Of a stretch of 64,000 nucleotides of DNA, positions 32,844 through 39,898 are shown piece after piece (position 1 is the first letter of the stretch; each line of letters opens with the position of its first letter). Made by a program: the position numbers and the translations under genes. The stretch is from DAOTXS01 sp034433515 (GTDB taxonomy: Bacteria > Chloroflexota > Anaerolineae > UBA4142). The stretch lies in contig DAOUAL010000020.1 of the NCBI GenBank assembly GCA_034433515.1, positions 61,901 through 125,900 on the forward strand. Direction: 5' to 3'. The notes beneath the pieces are model-generated. The model ran no database searches, was not told the origin of the DNA, and saw only the letters and a list, made by a program, of their open reading frames with translations.

Positions 32844-33685
32844 CTGGGCATCGCCAATTGATAGACCTCGCGCCGGTCGCGGCCCGATTCACGTGCAATT
32901 CGTTTCACCGCTTCCGTTCGTGTTACACCTTGCGCCATCAACGCGCGCACAGCTTGAATCACCCGCGCCTCATTCCAATTTTGTTTTTCATCGTCCGTCG
33001 TCCGTCTTTCGTCCTCCGTCTTTCCCGCAATGACCAACGTAAACTCACCGCGTGGTGGATGATGCGCAAAATGCTCGCGCGCCGCATTCACATCGCCCCG
33101 GAAAAATTCTTCATGCAGTTTGGTCAACTCGCGCGCCACACAAATTGCACGGTTGCCCAACACGGCGGCAATGTCATCCAAACTAGCGCCGACCCGATGC
33201 GGGGCTTCGTAGGCGACGAGGGTGCGGGGTTCATTGGCAAGCGATTGTAAAAGTTTTCGACGCGCACGTTTCTGGCGTGGCAAGAAACCGACGTACACAA
33301 ATTGATCGGTGGGCAAGCCGGATGCAACGAGCGCAGTAGTCAACGCGCTAACGCCGGGGATAGGCACCACGCGAATATCGCGTGCCAGCGCCGCGCGCAC
33401 CAGTTCGTAGCCAGGATCCGACAAGCCGGGCATCCCGGCTTCGGAGATCACGGCGACATCACCATGTTCCAAGGCATCAAGAATGTGATTGAGTTTGGTG
33501 AGTTTGTTGTGCTCAAAGTAAGAAGTAACTGGCTTGGCAATTTCAAAGTGGGTGAGGAGATGGCGGGCGGTGCGCGTGTCTTCGGCGGCAATCAACGATA
33601 CCTCGCGCAGGATGCGTAGGGCGCGTGCCGTAATGTCTTCGAGATTTCCAATTGGTGTGGCAACCAGATACAGTGTGCCCATCAT
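32840..33685 (-). CDS. rsmI: 16S rRNA (cytidine(1402)-2'-O)-methyltransferase RsmI
   Basis: 281 residues from the ATG at 33685 (or 33682). The tetrapyrrole-methylase-fold marks LYLVATPIGNLEDITARALRIL, EDTRTARHLL, SEAGMPGLSDPGYELVR and PGVSALTTALVASGLPTDQF identify it. It methylates C1402 of 16S rRNA with SAM. A C-terminal helix-turn-helix-like tail ends the protein. The promoter -10 lies so close to the start that the mRNA would be almost leaderless. The gene overlaps the PrsW-like gene downstream. Confidence 0.94.
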   Translation of the reverse strand: MMGTLYLVATPIGNLEDITARALRILREVSLIAAEDTRTARHLLTHFEIAKPVTSYFEHNKLTKLNHILDALEHGDVAVISEAGMPGLSDPGYELVRAALARDIRVVPIPGVSALTTALVASGLPTDQFVYVGFLPRQKRARRKLLQSLANEPRTLVAYEAPHRVGASLDDIAAVLGNRAICVARELTKLHEEFFRGDVNAAREHFAHHPPRGEFTLVIAGKTEDERRTTDDEKQNWNEARVIQAVRALMAQGVTRTEAVKRIARESGRDRREVYQLAMPR

Positions 33686-33694
33686 TCGACACCT

Positions 33695-33724
33695 ATTATA
33701 ACGCCGAATGGGCAAAGCGTCCAA
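33695..33724 (-). promoter_or_regulatory. Promoter of rsmI giving a nearly leaderless transcript
   Basis: On the minus strand TATAAT (33700-33695) is preceded by TTGGAC (33724-33719) at 18 bases. Initiation about 7 bases after the -10 falls within a few bases of the ATG at 33685. No ribosome-binding site is visible. Confidence 0.6.
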
Positions 33725-33882
33725 CCGCTCCGCGTTTTGGTTGACTTTTATTGGATTGAGAGTATATTTGGTAACAAGCGGTAAAAATAATTTTTTGCTG
33801 CAGGTGTGGACAAGGAGGTTCACGCCGGCTTGCAACACCTTCGCGGTTACGCGGAGGCGGATTGATGATCAAGGAGGATCGA

Positions 33883-34812
33883 ATGCCAATCCTGCGCGAC
33901 CTTTTTCTCGCTTTATCCACCAACGCCATGATGCGAACTTTTGTAGTGAACTTTCCCCTCTCGCGTCGCGTGGCGCGCCGTTTTGTCGCCGGCGAAACGC
34001 TGGATGAGGCGATTGCCGTCGTCAAGCGACTCAACGCCCAAGGTCTGGGAGTGACCTTTGATCTGTTGGGCGAAAGTGTAACCCAGGAATCGGAAGCGCG
34101 TGCCGCCAAAGAGGGCTACGTGCGCGCGCTCGAGGCGATTGCGGCGAATCAAGTGCAATCCCAGGTCTCGGTCAAACTCACGCAGATGGGTTTGGATATT
34201 AGCGTAGATTTGTGTCTGGATCATATGCGCCAGATTTTGCGCCAAGCCAAAAAGGTCGGCACCCTGGTGACGATTGATATGGAAGATTCCAAGCACACGC
34301 AAGTTACGTTGAACGTGTTCAAGACCTTGCGCGAAGAGTTTGATAACGTTGGCATCGTAATTCAGAGTTATCTTTATCGCAGTGAACAAGATATGAAGGC
34401 GTTGTGTGCGATGGGAGCAAATGTGCGGTTGTGCAAAGGCGCGTACAAAGAACCCGCCACGGTGGCGTTTCCACGCAAAGCAGACGTGGATGCCAACTAT
34501 ATCAAACTGGCTAAAATTTTCTTCGAGGCGAACGATACCCCCAACGGCGCGTATCTCGATCTGGCGACGCACGATGAAAAGATCATTCGTTGGGCAAAAG
34601 AGTACACCACCGCGCACAACGTAGATCGCCGTCGTTTTGAATTTCAAATGCTTTACGGCATCCGGTCCGATCTGCAACGCCAACTGGTAGCCGAAGGGTA
34701 CACAATGCGCGTCTATGTTCCCTATGGCACGCATTGGTATCCGTACTTTATGCGCCGCTTGGCAGAACGCCCGGCAAATGTGATTTTCCTAGTCAGCCAT
34801 CTCTTTAGATAA
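33883..34812 (+). CDS. Proline dehydrogenase (monofunctional)
   Basis: 309 residues from the ATG at 33883, with AAGGAGG directly upstream. FAD-dependent TIM-barrel enzyme that oxidises proline to pyrroline-5-carboxylate. Visible are VTFDLLGESVTQESEA, VSVKLTQMGLDIS, TIDMEDSKHTQVT, RLCKGAYKEPATVAF and the C-terminal FQMLYGIRSDLQ / RVYVPYGTHWYPYFMRRLAERP, which hold the substrate and flavin contacts. No P5C dehydrogenase gene is adjacent. Its divergence from rsmI leaves a 200-base shared upstream region. Confidence 0.93.
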   Translation: MPILRDLFLALSTNAMMRTFVVNFPLSRRVARRFVAGETLDEAIAVVKRLNAQGLGVTFDLLGESVTQESEARAAKEGYVRALEAIAANQVQSQVSVKLTQMGLDISVDLCLDHMRQILRQAKKVGTLVTIDMEDSKHTQVTLNVFKTLREEFDNVGIVIQSYLYRSEQDMKALCAMGANVRLCKGAYKEPATVAFPRKADVDANYIKLAKIFFEANDTPNGAYLDLATHDEKIIRWAKEYTTAHNVDRRRFEFQMLYGIRSDLQRQLVAEGYTMRVYVPYGTHWYPYFMRRLAERPANVIFLVSHLFR

Positions 34813-34816
34813 TTTT

Positions 34817-36004
34817 ATGAAAGCAGAAACTATCTCCATCGGCACGGAATTGTTGCTGGGACAAATCATAGACACGAACGCCGTCTGGATCGCCGAAAAA
34901 CTTCCCGAGGTCGGCGTGGATTTGTATTTTCGCACAACGGTGGGCGATAACGTGGGACGCATTGTGGACGCCATTCAACACGCCCTCACCCGCGCCGATG
35001 TCATCATCACAACCGGCGGCTTAGGTCCCACGGTGGACGATATGACACGCGAAGCAGTCGCCAAAGCGACGAATCGCGATCTGGTGTTGGATGAAAACTT
35101 GCTCGCGCAGATTCAGCGTCTCTTTGAAAAATGGGGGCGCCCCATGAGCGAGAATAATGTGCGGCAAGCGTACATTCCGCGCGGCGCAACCCCCATCGAA
35201 AATCCGGTTGGCACCGCGCCGGTCTTTATCGTCGAATACGAAGGCAAGTATATCGTCTCGTTGCCGGGCGTCCCCCGCGAGATGAAGTATTTGATGGAGA
35301 CACGCATCCTGCCTTGGTTGCGCGAGAAAACCGGCGGCGAGTGGATCATCCTTAGCAAAACCCTGCGCACCTGTGCCATCGGCGAAAGTCAGGTGGACGC
35401 GCTCATCGCCGATCTCGAAGAATCGAGTAATCCAACGGTGGGCTTGCTGGCGCATCCCGGTCAAACCGATGTACGCATCACCGCCAAAGCCCATACGCGC
35501 GCCGAAGCCGAAGCGTGGATCAAAGAGATGGAAGCCAAGGTGCGCGAACGCTTGGGTGATGCGATTTACGGCGAAGGATCGGAAACGGTGGAAGAAGTGG
35601 TGGCGCGTATGCTGGCGGCACGCAATTGGCGTATCGCAATCGCCGAAACAAATACCGCCGGCAAAATCGCCGAGCGTTTGCGCGCGCGCCCCGAAGGTAC
35701 GCGCATTCTCACGTCCGCGATGTTGCTTGATAACGTCACTGAAATTTCGGACCAGAACGCGGCGACGATGGCGGAACAATTCCGCAACGTAACCAAGGCG
35801 GATATAGCGTTGGTGGTTTTAGGCACGACGAATTCAGGACAAGATTTGTACGGCGAAGATACCGGCAAAAGCGCGATTGCCGTGGCAACCACCATCCACA
35901 CCATCACACGACCCTATAGCATTGGCGGTATCAGCGAGCAAGCCCAAATCTGGATCATTATTCGCGCCCTCGATCTGGTACGACGTACGTTGCTGAAAGA
36001 ATAG
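34817..36004 (+). CDS. cinA: CinA family protein with degenerate C-terminal amidase domain
   Basis: 395 residues. The N-terminal molybdopterin-binding-like domain (SIGTELLLGQIIDTNAVWIAEKL, TTGGLGPTVDDMTREAV) and central domain are normal. The C-terminal nicotinamide-nucleotide amidase domain is changed: the usual AESCTGG motif reads AETNTAG, so the serine and cysteine region of the active site is lost. The later GxTGxAGP motif reads LGTTNSGQD. The ADP-ribose/NMN-recycling amidase function is therefore doubtful; the pyrophosphatase half may remain. It starts 4 bases after the proline dehydrogenase stop. Confidence 0.85.
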   Translation: MKAETISIGTELLLGQIIDTNAVWIAEKLPEVGVDLYFRTTVGDNVGRIVDAIQHALTRADVIITTGGLGPTVDDMTREAVAKATNRDLVLDENLLAQIQRLFEKWGRPMSENNVRQAYIPRGATPIENPVGTAPVFIVEYEGKYIVSLPGVPREMKYLMETRILPWLREKTGGEWIILSKTLRTCAIGESQVDALIADLEESSNPTVGLLAHPGQTDVRITAKAHTRAEAEAWIKEMEAKVRERLGDAIYGEGSETVEEVVARMLAARNWRIAIAETNTAGKIAERLRARPEGTRILTSAMLLDNVTEISDQNAATMAEQFRNVTKADIALVVLGTTNSGQDLYGEDTGKSAIAVATTIHTITRPYSIGGISEQAQIWIIIRALDLVRRTLLKE

Positions 36005-36105
36005 GCAAGGCACAAGCCGGCAGCAGAAATAAACCTGCGCCGTTCGTCTTGCACCATCAAGTTATTCATTCATCTTAGGGTATTTCAAAAAATGTCCTGA
36101 TTTTT

Positions 36106-36135
36106 CGTAGGGCAAATTTGGAAATTTGCCCTACG
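36106..36135. repeat. Perfect palindrome, CGTAGGGCAAATTT arms
   Basis: 14-base arms with a 2-base centre; the same AAATTTG(G)CC(C/T)AC idea recurs at 36344-36370 and 52851-52877. It may act as a terminator for cinA or belong to a small palindromic repeat family. Confidence 0.7.
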
Positions 36136-36188
36136 ATCTCTGCTTATTCTTAGAATCCATCGGAAACTTGCGTTACGTTTTTCAAGAG

Positions 36189-36213
36189 TTGTTCATTCGC
36201 CGTTGGCGCCCCA
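36189..36213 (+). repeat. 25-bp direct repeat, copy 1
   Basis: TTGTTCATTCGCCGTTGGCG followed by CCCCA; matches 36294-36318 with one mismatch (G-T versus G-C after TTG). Confidence 0.75.
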
Positions 36214-36293
36214 GCAGAGAGATGAAAATAAGCGCGTGAGTTCGTAGTACGGCGCTTGATCACCCGCGCGACTACAGCCTATTTTTAGAGGCG

Positions 36294-36318
36294 TTGCTCA
36301 TTCGCCGTTGGCGCCCCA
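36294..36318 (+). repeat. 25-bp direct repeat, copy 2
   Basis: Second copy of the 25-base unit, 105 bases downstream of copy 1, directly joined to the 62-base leader repeat in front of ilvE. Confidence 0.75.
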
Positions 36319-36321
36319 AAA

Positions 36322-36383
36322 GTCGAATGAAAATGGACTACGCGTAGGACAAATTTCAAATTTGTCCCACATTTTCAAGGGAG
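36322..36383 (+). repeat. 62-bp leader repeat carrying the ilvE ribosome-binding site
   Basis: From GTCGAATGAAAATGGA to the AGGGAG site of ilvE. It includes the palindrome GGACAAATTT-C-AAATTTGTCC. About 54 of 62 positions match 52829-52890 by eye, which is placed the same way in front of the NUDIX gene. Confidence 0.8.
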
Positions 36384-36388
36384 ACACC

Positions 36389-37309
36389 ATGAACGAACAC
36401 CCTGCCTTTGTTTGGATTGATGGCAAACTTGTACCCTGGGATCAAGCCACCATTCACATTACTCAACTAGGTACTGCCAGTGTCTCATCGGTGTTTGAAG
36501 GGATTCGCGCGTATTGGAACGCAACGTTGCGCAAACTGTTTGTCTTTCGCTTGGAGGCACACCTGGAACGTTTAGCACAATCCATGCGCTTGATGCGGAT
36601 GACGCAAACTATTCCGAACGCGGTCATTCAGCAAGGTCTCTTGGATCTCTTGCACGCCAACCAACACGACAGCGATGCGTACGTTCGTCCGTTCGCGTTT
36701 GTAGATTCGCCCACCTTCAGCGGGAGTGGCGAAAATGTGGCACGCATTGTGCAAAGTTCGCAAGCGTGGGAATCGCGGCTCAAGAGTGGCAAAGTGGCGC
36801 ATGCGTGCGTCTCCTCTTGGTCGCGCATCACCGATAACGTAATGCCACCGCGTATCAAAGCTTCATCCAACTATCTCAACTCGCGGTTCGCGTCGGAAGA
36901 AGCCAAACGCAACGGGTACGACGCGGCAATTATTCTGCAACCGAACGGCAAGGTCGCCGAAGCGCCGGGCGCGTGCTTGATGATCGTGCGCGAGGGCAAA
37001 ATCATTACGCCGCCGGTCACCAGTGGCATCTTGGAAAGCATCACGCGCGAAACGGTGATCCAACTTTGCCGTGAGGTACTCCAGATTCCCGTGATCGAAC
37101 GCGAGATTGATCGCACCGAATTGTACGTCGCCCGCGAAGCGTTCTTGTGTGGCACCGGCGCAGAAATCACTCCGCTCGCTTCGATTGACCGCTTTACGTT
37201 GGGCGATGGGAACATCGGACCGATCACCCAACACATCGAAACCTTGTATCACGACCTTGTGCGCGGCATTGACACACGCTATCCTGAATGGCGAACGGAA
37301 GTCAAGTGA
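36389..37309 (+). CDS. ilvE: Branched-chain amino acid aminotransferase
   Basis: 306 residues from the ATG at 36389; a longer frame starting at 36308 runs through the repeat and is rejected. Fold-type IV PLP enzyme: SVFEGIRAYWN near residue 35, the PLP lysine in PRIKASSNYLNSRFA near 160, the NGKVAEAPGACLMIVREG and TSGILESITRETVIQL segments, and the phosphate-binding FLCGTGAEITPLASID. It transfers the amino group between branched-chain amino acids and 2-oxoglutarate. The EamA transporter gene overlaps its stop. It could supply or consume 2-oxoacids for the ferredoxin oxidoreductases elsewhere in the window. Confidence 0.93.
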   Translation: MNEHPAFVWIDGKLVPWDQATIHITQLGTASVSSVFEGIRAYWNATLRKLFVFRLEAHLERLAQSMRLMRMTQTIPNAVIQQGLLDLLHANQHDSDAYVRPFAFVDSPTFSGSGENVARIVQSSQAWESRLKSGKVAHACVSSWSRITDNVMPPRIKASSNYLNSRFASEEAKRNGYDAAIILQPNGKVAEAPGACLMIVREGKIITPPVTSGILESITRETVIQLCREVLQIPVIEREIDRTELYVAREAFLCGTGAEITPLASIDRFTLGDGNIGPITQHIETLYHDLVRGIDTRYPEWRTEVK

Positions 37310-38184
37310 TCATCGGAATTATCCTGGGCTTTGCCAGCGCGTTCATCTGGGCAACCACGAGTCTCGCCATCCAAGCACAATCAGATCGCATTGACACGTC
37401 AGCGTTCAACGCATTCCGAATGTTCGTGGCAATGTTGTTTGTGCTTGCCCTCCTGCCCTTCTTTGGTGGCGTCCAAGCCATCGCCCAAATGCCATTGAAC
37501 GCGACGTTGATGCTGGCAATCTCATCGGTCATTGGCATTGCCATAGGCGACACGTTATACTTTTGGAGTATGACCCAGATTGGCACGGCGCGCGCCCTGC
37601 CGATTTCTGGGACGTATCCGCTGTTCACGTGGGCGCTCGCAGTGCCCCTTCTCAATGAACCGATCACGCTCGAAGCCATCCTGGGCACGTTTTTGGTGAT
37701 CGGTGGGGTGTACCTGCTTGCGCCGCAAACCGAGAAAACGATTCGGACGGATGCGCGCACTGAACGTTGGGGGATGTTCGCCGTCGTTGCCGCCGCGCTC
37801 TCGTGGGCGATTGCCACAACGATGTTGAAAATCGGTTTGAACGAGTCGCCCCACGTGATCGTGGTCAATGCGATTCGTCTGCCGGTCGCGGCGGCCGCAT
37901 CCGCCCTCATCGCGTATCGGCAAAAAGGATGGGCGGCATGGCACGGATACAATCGCAAGAATGTGCCCGCGCTCGTCGGCTTGGCGATCTATAGCACCGG
38001 CATCGGAATGATTGTGTGGACATTGACGGTGGATTTTGCCGGCGCGGCGCGTGCTTCGCTCATCAACACCGCCGCGCCGATCATTGGTGTACCGCTGGCG
38101 GCAATTTTTCTCAAAGAGAATGTAACGCCCAAGATTGTGGTGGGGACGTTATTATCGGTTGTGGGGATTTGGTTTATTTTGTAG
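37306..38184 (+). CDS. EamA/DMT family transporter
   Basis: 292 residues from a GTG at 37306 that overlaps the ilvE stop (GTGA); an ATG at 37288 would overlap more and lacks a ribosome-binding site. Ten hydrophobic helices in two EamA halves, with SAFIWATTSLAIQ in helix 1 and LSWAIATTMLKIGLNE opening the second half. Such proteins export amino acids or other small metabolites. Coupling to ilvE suggests a branched-chain amino acid or 2-oxoacid, which is inference. Confidence 0.88.
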   Translation: MIIGIILGFASAFIWATTSLAIQAQSDRIDTSAFNAFRMFVAMLFVLALLPFFGGVQAIAQMPLNATLMLAISSVIGIAIGDTLYFWSMTQIGTARALPISGTYPLFTWALAVPLLNEPITLEAILGTFLVIGGVYLLAPQTEKTIRTDARTERWGMFAVVAAALSWAIATTMLKIGLNESPHVIVVNAIRLPVAAAASALIAYRQKGWAAWHGYNRKNVPALVGLAIYSTGIGMIVWTLTVDFAGAARASLINTAAPIIGVPLAAIFLKENVTPKIVVGTLLSVVGIWFIL

Positions 38185-38209
38185 GGGCGAGTCTGAGACT
38201 CGCCCCTAC
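38181..38209. terminator. Perfect palindrome between convergent EamA and PD40 genes
   Basis: GTAGGGGCGAGTCT, one central G, AGACTCGCCCCTAC: 14-bp arms overlapping the EamA stop codon and 5 bases from the opposite gene. It shares the core GGGGCGA with the hairpin at 15825-15848. Confidence 0.7.
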
Positions 38210-38214
38210 CTCAT

Positions 38215-39765
38215 TTATCGCGACCAGATTGGATGATCGCCGCCGGTCTGGGTCAGTTGCGTTATATTCCCGCCGCTGACATCCATCATATAAATATTCG
38301 TCGCGCCGCCGCGCGTGGACGCAAACGCAATCCAACGACCATCGGGCGACCACGTCGGCGAGAAATCCGACGCCGTATTGTCACTGACTCGGCGTAAGCC
38401 GGTCCCATCCGCATTTACGATATAGATCTGCGATTTGCCATCGCGCGTCGAAGTGAACGCGATTTGCTTGCCGTCCGGACTCCACGCCGGCGAGCCATCA
38501 TCCGCCTCGTGGTTCGATACATTCTTCGCCAGCGTTCCATCCGAGTACATTGTGTACACGTCGTTCTTGCCGGTGGTGTTGAATCCGACGGCAAAGATAC
38601 CTTGCTTGGACCACGCCAGCCCGCCGCGATACTGTTCACCGGCAACTTGCTTGATCATACATTCGAACTTGTCTGCCGTGCATTTGGTGCCATCGGCGTT
38701 AATCACGATGATAGACCACGCTTGACGATCTCCGCCCAAGCGCACAAACGCGATACGCTGGCCATCCGGCGACCACGTGGGGCTAGACAAGCCACCGCTC
38801 GCATCGGACGAGTACAGATCAACCGTGCTATTGCCCGACAACACTTTGAGAATGTTCGATGCGCCGAGTGTGCCGGCAAAGATGTACGCAAACTTGGAGC
38901 CATCGGGGGACCATTCGCCAATGTGGGCGTTCGTGTTGACCTGAATGTCCATCACTGGACCCGTCACGACGAATGGCGTAATCTGTTTGCTCTCGACGTT
39001 CAACACGGACAAGCGATCAATGCCTTGATCGTTCCAGTGAAATGCGATGCTCCCCTTGGGCAGAGGCGGCTTGGTGGGTGTTGCCGTGACGGCTGGTCGA
39101 GGCGTGGCAACGACAGCGGCTTTGGTCGGCGCAGCGGCGGTCGGCGTAGGCGGCGTCGTTGAAACCAGTTTATTGTCTTGTGCTTTGTACCTGCGCATAA
39201 CTGCCAGCGTGGGATTCGTCATCGCGTCTCTGGGTCCCTGGGTCAAAAACTCAATGACGATTTCGTTGCCTTGAATGGCAAGCGATTTCAATTTGATGCG
39301 GTCGCCTAAAAATTCCGGTGCCAGAGGGTTGGGTGTTCCCTTGTTGTTGAGGACGCCGTAGAGATAGTAGAACACGCCCGATCCACCGGTATTGGCGGTG
39401 AGAATCACGGCGGCATCTTGCGCCCCATCGCCATTCAAATCACCCACTGCGCTCACATCGCTCATTTGCACAGTAACCGATGCGGATGATTTGGGAATGG
39501 GTTCTTTGTACGTGCCGTTGGTCAACTTGGCTTTGCCTGCCGCCGGACCCTCGATGACGTACTCGGCGTTCTTGAGCGCGTCCATCGAAAGTGGAGGCAC
39601 GGGGGTGGCGGTGGGGGTGGGCGGAACTTGGGTGGGTACCGCCGTGGGCGATGGTTGAGGTGTGGGTGATGGCACCGGTGTGGGGGTAGGAGGGGCGGCA
39701 CATGCTACAACGACTAGTACCAGCGCCATCACGGCGAGCAGAACCAGCACTTGTCTCACGTACAT
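38215..39765 (-). CDS. TolB-like PD40 beta-propeller lipoprotein
   Basis: 516 residues. A signal peptide with lipobox VLVVVACAA precedes a Pro/Thr linker. An FG-GAP-like segment (VSAVGDLNGDGAQDAAVIL) lies near residue 107, a second Thr/Pro linker near 205, and then a TolB-type propeller of PD40 repeats (SWSPDGSKFAYIF, TWSPDGQRIAFVR, AWSPDGKQIAFTSTRDGKSQIY, TWSPDGRWIAFASTRGGATN). It should be anchored to the outer face of the membrane and bind proteins or ligands. No enzyme motif is present. A GAAAGGAG site precedes the ATG. Confidence 0.87.
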   Translation of the reverse strand: MYVRQVLVLLAVMALVLVVVACAAPPTPTPVPSPTPQPSPTAVPTQVPPTPTATPVPPLSMDALKNAEYVIEGPAAGKAKLTNGTYKEPIPKSSASVTVQMSDVSAVGDLNGDGAQDAAVILTANTGGSGVFYYLYGVLNNKGTPNPLAPEFLGDRIKLKSLAIQGNEIVIEFLTQGPRDAMTNPTLAVMRRYKAQDNKLVSTTPPTPTAAAPTKAAVVATPRPAVTATPTKPPLPKGSIAFHWNDQGIDRLSVLNVESKQITPFVVTGPVMDIQVNTNAHIGEWSPDGSKFAYIFAGTLGASNILKVLSGNSTVDLYSSDASGGLSSPTWSPDGQRIAFVRLGGDRQAWSIIVINADGTKCTADKFECMIKQVAGEQYRGGLAWSKQGIFAVGFNTTGKNDVYTMYSDGTLAKNVSNHEADDGSPAWSPDGKQIAFTSTRDGKSQIYIVNADGTGLRRVSDNTASDFSPTWSPDGRWIAFASTRGGATNIYMMDVSGGNITQLTQTGGDHPIWSR

Positions 39766-39898
39766 TCTCCTTTCTTTGCAAAAGCAAACCGCAGAGTATC
39801 GTCTGGATCATGCACAACCCTGTGCCCGATGGTCCGCGCCTCTGCGGTCATTTGAATCACTGGTAATAACTATAGCACAAAAATCAAATTGAACAAAA

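Larger units (their letters stand above)
36005..36388 (+). other. Repeat-rich intergenic region before ilvE
   Basis: 384 bases without a gene, built from small repeats. It contains a perfect 14-bp palindrome (36106-36135), two 25-base direct repeats (36189-36213 and 36294-36318, one mismatch), and a 62-base leader repeat (36322-36383) that is shared with 52829-52890. Confidence 0.8.

Noticed and set aside
36308..36388. N-terminal extension of ilvE through the leader repeat
   Set aside because: The added residues are encoded by a dispersed repeat, and the ATG at 36389 has its own AGGGAG site and matches the family N-terminus.
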